Origin: Pseudomonadota bacterium
GTDB taxonomy: Bacteria; Pseudomonadota; Gammaproteobacteria; Burkholderiales; Burkholderiaceae_C
NCBI GenBank assembly: GCA_018241265.1
Contig: JAFEEF010000055.1
Coordinates: 1 to 64,000, forward strand
Direction of reading: 5' to 3'
DNA length: 64,000 nucleotides
In this document: positions 1 through 6,480 of the stretch, one piece after another
Layout: every line of letters begins with the position of its first letter
Position numbering within the stretch: position 1 is the first letter of the stretch
The notes under the pieces: model-generated
What the model was told of the DNA's origin: nothing
Database searches by the model: none
The model's input: the letters and a program-made list of their open reading frames with translations, nothing else
Position numbers and translations under genes: made by a program

Positions 1-42
1 CGCGCCTTCAACGCGCCGCTCTACCTGCTGAGCTATCTCGGC
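1..42 (-). tRNA. tRNA-Phe(GAA), 3' part cut off by the window edge
   Basis: Read on the minus strand, the 5' acceptor strand GCCGAGA starts at 42. A normal D-arm (GCTC/GAGC) and an anticodon stem with loop TTGAAGG follow, giving anticodon GAA (Phe). The anticodon 3' stem, T-arm and acceptor 3' strand lie outside the window. Position 37 is G and 38 is G, unlike the usual purine-rich AAA of tRNA-Phe. This is the most promoter-distal visible member of a leftward tRNA array, which may continue beyond the edge. Confidence 0.75.
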
Positions 43-51
43 AAACTGATC

Positions 52-127
52 TGGCGCCTCGTGCGGGATTCGAACCCGCGGCTTCCGACTAGACAGGCCG
101 GCACTCTGACCACTGAGTTAACGAGGC
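52..127 (-). tRNA. tRNA-Asp(GTC)
   Basis: The full cloverleaf folds on the minus strand. A perfect 7-bp acceptor stem GCCTCGT/ACGAGGC, D-stem ACTC/GAGT, anticodon stem CCGGC/GTCGG and perfect T-stem GCGGG/CCCGC are present, with discriminator G and an encoded CCA at 52-54. The anticodon loop is CTGTCTA, so the anticodon is GTC (Asp), and G73 fits Asp identity. Positions 37 (T) and 38 (A) differ from the usual A37/C38 of bacterial tRNA-Asp, so charging or decoding may be atypical. Confidence 0.85.
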
Positions 128-220
128 AATGCATCCATCCGGTCACGGGTTCCGGCGCCGCCCAATCGATGCGGCCGATTTCCACCCCCGAAGCGTGAGC
201 TCGACGAGGGTTCCTTGTGC

Positions 221-297
221 TGGCGTCGCGTGCGGGATTCGAACCCGCGTATCCACCTTGAAAGAGTGGTGTCCTCGGCCGTCTAGACGAACGCGAC
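221..297 (-). tRNA. tRNA-Glu(TTC)
   Basis: The cloverleaf on the minus strand has acceptor GTCGCGT/ACGCGAC, the TTCGTCTAG-type D-arm typical of tRNA-Glu, anticodon stem CCACT/GGTGG (one G-T pair) with loop CTTTCAA (anticodon TTC), and a perfect T-stem. Discriminator G and an encoded CCA are at 221-224. It sits 93 nt after the Asp gene in the same array and looks structurally normal. Confidence 0.9.
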
Positions 298-305
298 TTG
301 ACTGG

Positions 306-382
306 TGGTGCCCTCGGCGACGGTTCGAACGCGCGGCCTGCCGCTTACAAGGCGGCTGCTCTGCCTGCTGAGCTACGAGGGC
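306..382 (-). tRNA. tRNA-Thr(TGT) with a bulged T-stem
   Basis: The acceptor stem is GCCCTCG/CGAGGGC, with A73 and an encoded CCA at 306-308. The anticodon stem GCCGC/GCGGC carries loop CTTGTAA, so the anticodon is TGT (Thr). The T-arm only pairs fully (GCGCG with CG-T-CGC) if one T on the 3' side is bulged out. This is unusual for a functional bacterial tRNA and points to relaxed selection or an accessory, mobile origin. Only 8 nt separate it from tRNA-Glu. Confidence 0.8.
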
Positions 383-528
383 CATGGAGATCCACTTCGG
401 CTGTGCCCAAACGCGAGCATCCCGTCGGATGTGGTGTCTCGCTGCACGTGGCCTGGCCAAGGGTCGCGCACATCCCGTACCGCCAACACCATGTCGCGCG
501 GCAACGGAGTGAAAGGACACACCCGAAG

Positions 529-604
529 TGGAGCGGATGACGAGTCTCGAACTCGTGGCCTCGACCATGGCGTGGTCGCGCTCTGCCTGCTGAGCTACAT
601 CCGC
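529..604 (-). tRNA. tRNA-Gly(GCC) with C33
   Basis: The acceptor stem GCGGATG/CATCCGC, D-arm, anticodon stem CGACC/GGTCG and T-stem ACGAG/CTCGT all pair perfectly. The discriminator is T, as expected for bacterial Gly, and CCA is encoded at 529-531. The anticodon loop is ACGCCAT, giving anticodon GCC but with C instead of the near-universal U at position 33. It is the first tRNA after the boxA leader, and the 146-nt gap to tRNA-Thr holds no tRNA I can fold. Confidence 0.8.
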
Positions 605-655
605 AAAAGTTGCGAGGCAATCCATCGGCCAGTACCGAGGTCGCCTCGCGGCAAG

Positions 656-685
656 TTGTTAAAGAGCGTCCACCGTCACCGGTGG
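656..685 (-). promoter_or_regulatory. rrn-like boxB/boxA antitermination leader of the tRNA array
   Basis: On the minus strand, a small hairpin CCACC/GGTGG with a 6-nt loop (670-685) is followed after 2 nt by GCTCTTTAACAA (656-667). The latter matches the boxA core of bacterial rRNA leaders (TGCTCTTTAACA in E. coli). The order boxB then boxA is that of rrn leaders, and the element lies 51 nt before the 5' end of tRNA-Gly. I see no convincing -35/-10 between 605 and 745, so the start of transcription is unknown. Confidence 0.65.
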
Positions 686-736
686 TGCGATCCATCGATC
701 GCGGGTCTGCGCCGATGCGCAGGCCAGTTGAAGTCA

Positions 737-777
737 GAAAAGAAAGAGGCCCGGATCCTTTCGGAATCCGGGCCTCT
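737..777 (-). terminator. Rho-independent terminator, minus strand
   Basis: A perfect 12-bp stem AGAGGCCCGGAT/ATCCGGGCCTCT (745-756 with 766-777) closes a 9-nt loop. On the minus strand it is followed by a T-rich tract (TTCTTTTCT). It stands 26 nt after the small minus-strand reading frame at 804-1010 and just before the tRNA leader, so it would insulate the tRNA array from leftward read-through. Confidence 0.75.
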
Positions 778-803
778 GCGTACAGAGCGTGGAGGGTGCG
801 CGT

Positions 804-1010
804 CTACGCGCTGCCCTCTCCCGGATGCATTCGGTCCTCGTTCCGATCAAGCTGCCAGCCGCCAATGGATGGCTCGAATCGGCAGCTCATCGGATAGACC
901 TGATGCAACGCGACGTCACAGGCGCCCAGCGACCCCATCGCCGTGGCGCGCACGAACGCGACCGGACCCTTGATGGATCGGTTGGTTCTTGTGACGTGCC
1001 TGGTTTTCAC
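804..1010 (-). CDS. Possible small protein of unknown function (68 aa)
   Basis: A 68-codon frame starts at GTG (1010) with an AAGAGA stretch about 10 nt upstream and ends just before a strong minus-strand terminator. The product is basic, with MKTRHVTRTNR at the N-terminus and GWQLDRNEDRMHPGEG near the end, and has no signal peptide or membrane segment. I do not recognise it. The only support for a real gene is the start context and the terminator placement, so it may be spurious. Confidence 0.3.
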   Translation of the reverse strand: MKTRHVTRTNRSIKGPVAFVRATAMGSLGACDVALHQVYPMSCRFEPSIGGWQLDRNEDRMHPGEGSA

Positions 1011-1060
1011 GATGGATCTCTTTGAAGAAAGTTGTGCTCGATGAGTAGAGGAGGCGGACT

Positions 1061-1106
1061 GTAAATAGTCTTTACCCTTCCGTCAACCCCCTGCGACAAT
1101 GTTGTC
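1061..1106. promoter_or_regulatory. Inverted repeats upstream of the HTH gene (putative operators)
   Basis: Two short inverted repeats lie just before the regulator gene: GTAAA-tagtc-TTTAC at 1061-1075 and GACAA-tg-TTGTC at 1095-1106. Phage-type repressors usually bind such sites in their own promoter. Autoregulation is therefore a reasonable inference, but nothing here proves binding. Confidence 0.35.
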
Positions 1107-1132
1107 TGAACTCGTTGCATTGCGCACAACAA

Positions 1133-1507
1133 GTGGCCAACACGACCATCACCAGAAGACAGAACGCACTGGCGCTCTTCCAGGCCTACGCCGAGAAGGC
1201 GCTCGCATCAGGGACCCCTCCGAAGGGGCTTGAGCAGACCTTCGCTGCAACCCTGCAGATCTCGCCCAGCATGTGGAGCCAGATCAAGTCGTCCCGGCCC
1301 ATCGGCGACAAGTTGGCCCGGCAGATCGAACAACACCATGGCAAGCCGGCTGGCTGGCTCGACGAAGTTCGCGAGAGCGACTCAGTGGCGCCAGCCGAGC
1401 AAGCATTTCTGGATCTTGCCTTGAAGGCCTGGCGTGCAACCAACAGTGTGGGCCGTAAGGCGCTCCGTGAACAACTGAAGCTCGTGTTGGCGCGAGCCAG
1501 CGAGTAG
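1133..1507 (+). CDS. Phage-type HTH transcriptional regulator
   Basis: A 124-aa protein with a Cro/CI-like helix-turn-helix at about residues 33-70 (ISPSMWSQIKSSRPIGDKLA, then GKPAGWLD). This is the pattern of small prophage-repressor-type regulators that bind an operator through one N-terminal domain. The C-terminal 50 residues are helical and lack a recognisable LexA/S24-type protease domain. I chose GTG at 1133; an in-frame TTG at 1115 is possible, and neither has a clear Shine-Dalgarno. It is the first gene before the DUF4132-MoxR-VWA block, separated by 132 nt that hold a palindrome and a candidate promoter. It is the obvious candidate to control that block. Confidence 0.75.
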   Translation: MANTTITRRQNALALFQAYAEKALASGTPPKGLEQTFAATLQISPSMWSQIKSSRPIGDKLARQIEQHHGKPAGWLDEVRESDSVAPAEQAFLDLALKAWRATNSVGRKALREQLKLVLARASE

Positions 1508-1594
1508 GCGTGTTGGACACGCGGGCACGGCGAGGTCGGTCCGGAGGTGTTCCCCAGGCGCGTGCCATTGGTTAGCAGACGCCACCGATATAGT
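1508..1594 (+). promoter_or_regulatory. Candidate promoter/operator of the DUF4132-MoxR-VWA operon
   Basis: Directly after the regulator stop codon lies a perfect palindrome GCGTGT-tgg-ACACGC (1508-1522), which could be an operator or a weak terminator. Further on, TTGGTT (1568) and TATAGT (1589) are separated by 15 bp, a short but possible sigma-70 arrangement. A strong Shine-Dalgarno (GGAGGAGG) precedes the ATG at 1640. Confidence 0.35.
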
Positions 1595-1639
1595 CAAAGA
1601 CTCTCGCTCGTAAACAGAGATAAGCAGGGAGGAGGAGCG

Positions 1640-4600
1640 ATGCTGAAATGGATGGCCAAGCTGCTCGGAGACAGCGCATTCGAGCTGCCGCCCGGCGTAC
1701 CGGAGGCCTGGGCTCAACGACTGGAGAAACTGCTCGAGCCGCTGGACCAGGTCGATGGCGGCAAGGGCCGCAAGGGACTGGCGCGCGACATCCTCGGCTT
1801 CGTGCTTCAGGGTGAGCCGATGGCAGTGCTCAACGAGGTGGGGCAGCGGCCTGAGGTCGGCGAGCGCTTCCGGCTCACTGGCTACCACTACGGCCGCGGT
1901 AGCCGCGAACTACCCGATGTCTTCGAACACTTCGGTGAGCTTCCGCCCGCCATAGCCCTGCGCTGGGCTCGGGTGCTTGAGGCGAGCGTGAAGGGTCAGG
2001 CATCGTCGTGTCGGATGCAGTTGCCGCGTGGCACCCACTGGCCCGAGGTACTGCTGATGGCGAGCGCCGAGACCAGTGTCACGGGATGGTCCAGCGAGCG
2101 CCCCAAGGCCCATGGGCTCACATGCGGGCAGATCGAGGCGATGCTGCGGGAGGATGGGCTGGAGCCCGCCTCGTTGCTTGCCGCCTGCTTTGCCACGCCG
2201 ATCGATTCGGGCTATGGCGCCGAACAGCGTCTGCTGATGCTGACCGATCTGCCGGACTATCCGCAGGCACTGGAGCGCCACCTCGAGGTCGTGCAGCCGC
2301 TGCTTCTTGCCGCTGCCGTGGGGCAGCGCCTCCATATGCTGGCCATGCTGGCGCGAGCCACCGCTCCCACGCTCGAGCAGCTCGCGCCGCAGCTGTGTGA
2401 GCTGGGCGTTGCCAGCAGCAAGCAGGTGCGCATCCAGGCGGAGGGCGCCCTGCGCCGCTGCGGCACCTCCGCGTCGGCCCCGCTGCGCGAACTGGCCGTG
2501 CACGGCAAGCCCGAGCAGCGACTGCATGCGCTGCGCCTGCTGCACCAGCTTGGCACGGAACGGGTTGATGGCGCCGATGTGACCTTCGCTCGCGAAACCG
2601 CAGCGGTGGACAAGGCGCCGTCGGTGCAGGCGCTGATCGCAGAGTGGGATGCCGGCCGGCAAGCGGCCGAGCCGGAAGATGAAGCGTATGAGGTGGTGCT
2701 GCCGAGCATCGACTGGTCGGCCGCCAATTGTCGTGTGCCGCCAGAGGCGCTGGCTCGTCTGTGGAAGGTCATCGACGAGTCGATCACCCGCTCGAACGCG
2801 AGCATGCGTGAGCACCATGCGCGCATGGTGACCCAGGGGCATAAGTTCCCGCTGCGCCAGGATGAGTCGTTTACGGCCGCCGACGCGCTCGCTCTGCAGG
2901 CTTACCTTGACTCGGGGCAGCCCCGGCCGCCGGGGCGTACCCCGCAACGCGGGCGCGGCTGGAACCATGTTGCCCAGCCCACGCTGAAGTTGGCCGAGAC
3001 CGATGGCGTGAGCCCGGCTGCGATGCTCAAGGTGCTGCTGTTCTTCGACATCGCAACCTCCCACGACGGCATGCTGATACATCCCGCCATTCAGGCCTTC
3101 AACGCTATGCACCGGCGCCTCGGCAAGCCGAGCCTGATTGATCTGTCGTGCATGCTCGACCAGGCCGGGCAGTCGGGCCAGGCGCTGCTGCGCAACTACT
3201 GTCACGCTTGGGGTTCACCGTTCGCCGGCGACTGGCCGAACGAAGACGTGTGGCCCTTCTTCGCGTACCACCTCGAGGCGGTGCTGCAGGCTCTGCTGCA
3301 CGACACCATCAAGGACTACTCGTTCGGCCGTGCCGGGCTGTTCCGCGCCATCGCTACGCTGCCCAAGCCGCCGGCAGCGGCCATCAATGCGCTGTTTACG
3401 CTGGCGCTGGGCCCGGGCAAGACCGACCGCGGGCCGGCCCAGGAGGCCTTGCAGCACCACCCGGGAAAGAAGGAGCGCATTGTCGCGGCCCTGGCCGACG
3501 GCAAGGCCGAGACGCGCGCCGTCGCGGCGAACTGGCTTGCCCGGCTTCGGCATGGGCCAGCTGTACCGGCGCTGGAGAAGGCGGTCGCCAAGGAGAAGCA
3601 CGACGTCGCTAAGGGCGCGATGCTCGATGCGTTACAGGCACTGGGGCAGCCGGTCGAAAAATACCTGGACCGCAAGGCGCTGGCGGCCGAGGCAGCTAAG
3701 TCGCTCGCGAAGGGCATGCCCAAGGACCTGGACTTCTTTCCGTGGAGCGCGCTGCCCGAAGTCCGATGGGCCGACAGCGGCGCGGCCGTGCCGTCCGATG
3801 TGTTGCGCTGGATGATCGTCCAGGCGGTCAAGCAGAAGACGCCCGAGCCGAATGCGGTGCTGCGCAAGTATTGCGAGATGTTCGATGCGCGCGACCGTGA
3901 GGCATTTGGCCAGTTCGCGCTGGAGACCTGGCTGCGCGAGGACGTGCGGCCGATCCCGCCGGATGAGGCAATGCGCCGCGCGCAAAGCCTTGCGCAGGGG
4001 ACCTTCTCGTCGATGGCGAACTACCCGCAGTACTACCAGGACAGCCCGAACCTCGGCAAGTCCGTGGAGGAGCTGACCGCTGTCTTCCTGCCTGGCCAGC
4101 TGCGTCAACCGGCTGGCTCGGCCATCGGCGCCAAGGGTTTGCTGGCCGTGGCGGCGACCTGTGCGCGCGAGCGCGCCGCCGGGCCCACGCAGCGCTATCT
4201 CAAGGAGTGGTACGGCTCGCGCGCCTCGCAGGGCAAGGCGCTGATCGCCATGCTGGCCTGGATTGACCACCCGAGCGCCACGCAGCTGATGCTGGCTATC
4301 GGCAGCCGCTTCCGCACCAAGAGCTTCCAAGAAGAAGCTACGCGCCAGGCCGAGGCGCTGGCCGAACGCAAGGGCTGGACGCTTGCCGAGCTGGCCGACC
4401 GCACCGTGCCGTCGGCCGGATTCGATGAGACCGGCACGCTTGAACTGAGCTTCGGGCCACGCAGCTTCACGGCTCGCCTGCTGCCGGACTTCAAGGTCGA
4501 GTTGTTCAATCCGGATGGCAAGAAGATCGCGGCCTTGCCGGAGCCGCGGCAGGACGACGACGCCGAGCAGGCCAAGGAAGCCAAGAAGGCCTTCGGCGCA

Positions 4601-5362
4601 GCGAAGAAGGAACTCAAGAGCATCGTTGACCTGCAGACCGACCGCCTCTACGAGGCGCTGTGCACCGAGCGCGAGTGGCCGGCCGCCGACTGGGCTGCCT
4701 ACCTGCAGCAGCATCCCGTGCTGCGCCATCTCGTGCAGCGGCTGGTGTGGGTGGAGCTCGTTGACGGTAAGGCGGCTCGGACCTTCCGGCCACTCGACGA
4801 CGGCACGCTCACCGACCACGAAGACAACGCTGTCGAACTGGCCGAGGGCGCGCGCGTGCGTCTGGCCCACGACTCGCTGCTCGGCGCCGATGCCGTGTCG
4901 GCCTGGCAGCAGCACCTGGTGGACTACGAGGTCAAGCCGCTTTTCCAGCAACTCGGCAAGGGCCACTACGCGCTGCCGGAAGCGAAGGCCGGCAACGACG
5001 CGATCAAGGACTTCGAGGGCCACCTGATCGAGGCGTATGCGTTGCGGGGCCGAGCGCTGAAGCTGGGCTACACGCGCGGGCCAGCGGAAGACGGCGGCTG
5101 GTTCCACGTCTACGAGAAACGCTTCCCGACGCTCGGGCTGCAGGCGTTGTTCGAGTTCACCGGCAACCCGCTGCCCGAGGAGAACCGCACTGTGGCCCTG
5201 CTGAACCTGTCGTTCGCCAGCAGTGCCGACAACTCGCGCGGCAAGCTGACCTTGTCCAAAGTGCCGAAAGTGCTGCTGTCGGAGTGCTACAACGACCTGC
5301 GCCTGATCGCCGCCGAGGGCACAGGTTACGACGCCGACTGGCAGAAGAAGAGCGAGTACTGA
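1640..5362 (+). CDS. DUF4132 domain-containing protein (YehI/MolR-like)
   Basis: A 1240-aa cytoplasmic protein. The last ~250 residues carry the DUF4132 signature (FHVYEKRFPTLGLQALFEFT, then VPKVLLSECYNDLR), as in E. coli YehI and MolR proteins. The centre (about 230-310 and 590-690) is made of HEAT-like helical repeats such as RLHALRLLHQLG and RAVAANWLARL, probably a protein-interaction scaffold. I see no N-terminal WGR domain, which many relatives have. ATG 1640 is preceded by GGAGGAGG. The function of DUF4132 is unknown; the fixed neighbourhood with MoxR and VWA genes implies a substrate-recognition or scaffold role in that complex. Confidence 0.85.
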   Translation: MLKWMAKLLGDSAFELPPGVPEAWAQRLEKLLEPLDQVDGGKGRKGLARDILGFVLQGEPMAVLNEVGQRPEVGERFRLTGYHYGRGSRELPDVFEHFGELPPAIALRWARVLEASVKGQASSCRMQLPRGTHWPEVLLMASAETSVTGWSSERPKAHGLTCGQIEAMLREDGLEPASLLAACFATPIDSGYGAEQRLLMLTDLPDYPQALERHLEVVQPLLLAAAVGQRLHMLAMLARATAPTLEQLAPQLCELGVASSKQVRIQAEGALRRCGTSASAPLRELAVHGKPEQRLHALRLLHQLGTERVDGADVTFARETAAVDKAPSVQALIAEWDAGRQAAEPEDEAYEVVLPSIDWSAANCRVPPEALARLWKVIDESITRSNASMREHHARMVTQGHKFPLRQDESFTAADALALQAYLDSGQPRPPGRTPQRGRGWNHVAQPTLKLAETDGVSPAAMLKVLLFFDIATSHDGMLIHPAIQAFNAMHRRLGKPSLIDLSCMLDQAGQSGQALLRNYCHAWGSPFAGDWPNEDVWPFFAYHLEAVLQALLHDTIKDYSFGRAGLFRAIATLPKPPAAAINALFTLALGPGKTDRGPAQEALQHHPGKKERIVAALADGKAETRAVAANWLARLRHGPAVPALEKAVAKEKHDVAKGAMLDALQALGQPVEKYLDRKALAAEAAKSLAKGMPKDLDFFPWSALPEVRWADSGAAVPSDVLRWMIVQAVKQKTPEPNAVLRKYCEMFDARDREAFGQFALETWLREDVRPIPPDEAMRRAQSLAQGTFSSMANYPQYYQDSPNLGKSVEELTAVFLPGQLRQPAGSAIGAKGLLAVAATCARERAAGPTQRYLKEWYGSRASQGKALIAMLAWIDHPSATQLMLAIGSRFRTKSFQEEATRQAEALAERKGWTLAELADRTVPSAGFDETGTLELSFGPRSFTARLLPDFKVELFNPDGKKIAALPEPRQDDDAEQAKEAKKAFGAAKKELKSIVDLQTDRLYEALCTEREWPAADWAAYLQQHPVLRHLVQRLVWVELVDGKAARTFRPLDDGTLTDHEDNAVELAEGARVRLAHDSLLGADAVSAWQQHLVDYEVKPLFQQLGKGHYALPEAKAGNDAIKDFEGHLIEAYALRGRALKLGYTRGPAEDGGWFHVYEKRFPTLGLQALFEFTGNPLPEENRTVALLNLSFASSADNSRGKLTLSKVPKVLLSECYNDLRLIAAEGTGYDADWQKKSEY

Positions 5363-5363
5363 A

Positions 5364-6467
5364 ATGCCACAAACCGAATCCGCCGCCGTGCTGCGCGCGC
5401 CTGCCGAGCAGGTGCACTCAGAGGAACTGGCCCGCCTGCGCGAGAAGGACTCCGGCCCGCGACCGCAGGGCTGGCGGCTGTCGCCGCGCGCCGTGCGCAG
5501 CTTCATCCTGGGTGACGACAAGCTCGGCGTGCGGCGCAAGTTCTACGGCGACGACGCGCTGATCGACCGCTGCATCGTCACACTGATGAGCGACCGCGGG
5601 CTGCTGCTGGTGGGCGAGCCAGGCACGGCGAAGTCCATGCTCTCCGAGCTGCTGGCCGCGGCGATCAGCGGCAACTCGATCTGCATCATCCAGGGCACTG
5701 CCGGCACCACCGAAGACCAGATCAAGTACTCGTGGAACTACGCGCTACTGCTGGCCGAAGGGCCGACGCCGCGCGCTTTGGTCGGTGGGCCGATTCACGA
5801 GGCCATGCGTCAAGGCATCCTGTGCCGCTTCGAAGAAGTGACGCGGGTGCAGCCAGAGATCCAGGACAGCCTGATCAGCCTGCTGTCGGAGAAGGTGCTG
5901 CACGTGCCCGAGCTCGACGGCGAGGACGGCACTGTGTTCGCGCAGCGCGGTTTCAACGTGCTGGCCACCGCCAACATCCGCGACCGCGGCGTGCACGAGA
6001 TGTCCAGCGCGCTCAAGCGCCGCTTCAACTTCGAGACTGTGCGGCCGATCGCCGACCGCAAGCTCGAGACCCAGCTCGTGCGCGAGCAGACCGAGGCGCT
6101 GCTGGCGCGCGCCCAGGTCGACGTCGACTTCGACGCCGATGTGGTGGAGTTGCTCGTCACCGCGTTCAACGACCTGCGCCAGGGGGTGACCAGCGAAGGC
6201 GTGGTGATCGAGAAGCCAACAGCAGTGATGTCCTCCGCCGAAGCGGTCTCGGTGGGCTATGCAGCGTGCCTGGATGCGCACTACTTCGGCGACGGCGCAG
6301 TCGGCGGCGACCACGTGGCGCGCCAGCTGATCGGCACCGTGCTGAAAGACAACCCAGAGGACGGCAAGAAGCTGCGCCACTACTTCGACGTGGTGGTCAA
6401 GCAGCGTGCACAGCGCCACGCCCAATGGAAGCGCGTGCTCGATGCGCGCCGCGAACTCGATCGCTGA
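5364..6467 (+). CDS. MoxR-family AAA+ ATPase (YehL-like)
   Basis: A 367-aa AAA+ ATPase. Walker A is GEPGTAKS (84-91), Walker B is the variant FEEV (156-159), and the sensor 1/arginine region reads ATANIRDRGVHEMSSALKRRF split across about 196-216. MoxR ATPases work as hexameric remodelling chaperones with a VWA partner (RavA-ViaA, NorQ-NorD, CbbQ-CbbO). The ATG lies one base after the DUF4132 stop codon, so the two genes are translationally coupled. It is the motor of the locus, and the VWA protein two genes downstream is its expected partner. Confidence 0.92.
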   Translation: MPQTESAAVLRAPAEQVHSEELARLREKDSGPRPQGWRLSPRAVRSFILGDDKLGVRRKFYGDDALIDRCIVTLMSDRGLLLVGEPGTAKSMLSELLAAAISGNSICIIQGTAGTTEDQIKYSWNYALLLAEGPTPRALVGGPIHEAMRQGILCRFEEVTRVQPEIQDSLISLLSEKVLHVPELDGEDGTVFAQRGFNVLATANIRDRGVHEMSSALKRRFNFETVRPIADRKLETQLVREQTEALLARAQVDVDFDADVVELLVTAFNDLRQGVTSEGVVIEKPTAVMSSAEAVSVGYAACLDAHYFGDGAVGGDHVARQLIGTVLKDNPEDGKKLRHYFDVVVKQRAQRHAQWKRVLDARRELDR

Positions 6468-6480
6468 AGCATCCAGCACG

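Noticed and set aside
383-528. Possible extra tRNA or degenerate tRNA between Thr and Gly
   Set aside because: No acceptor or anticodon stem can be formed; only a 9-bp inverted repeat (CCACTTCGG/CCGAAGTGG) flanks the stretch.
3632-5539. Long minus-strand open frame opposite the DUF4132 gene
   Set aside because: The translation is Arg/Gln/Leu-rich low-complexity typical of antisense frames in high-GC genes; DUF4132 motifs are clearly on the plus strand.
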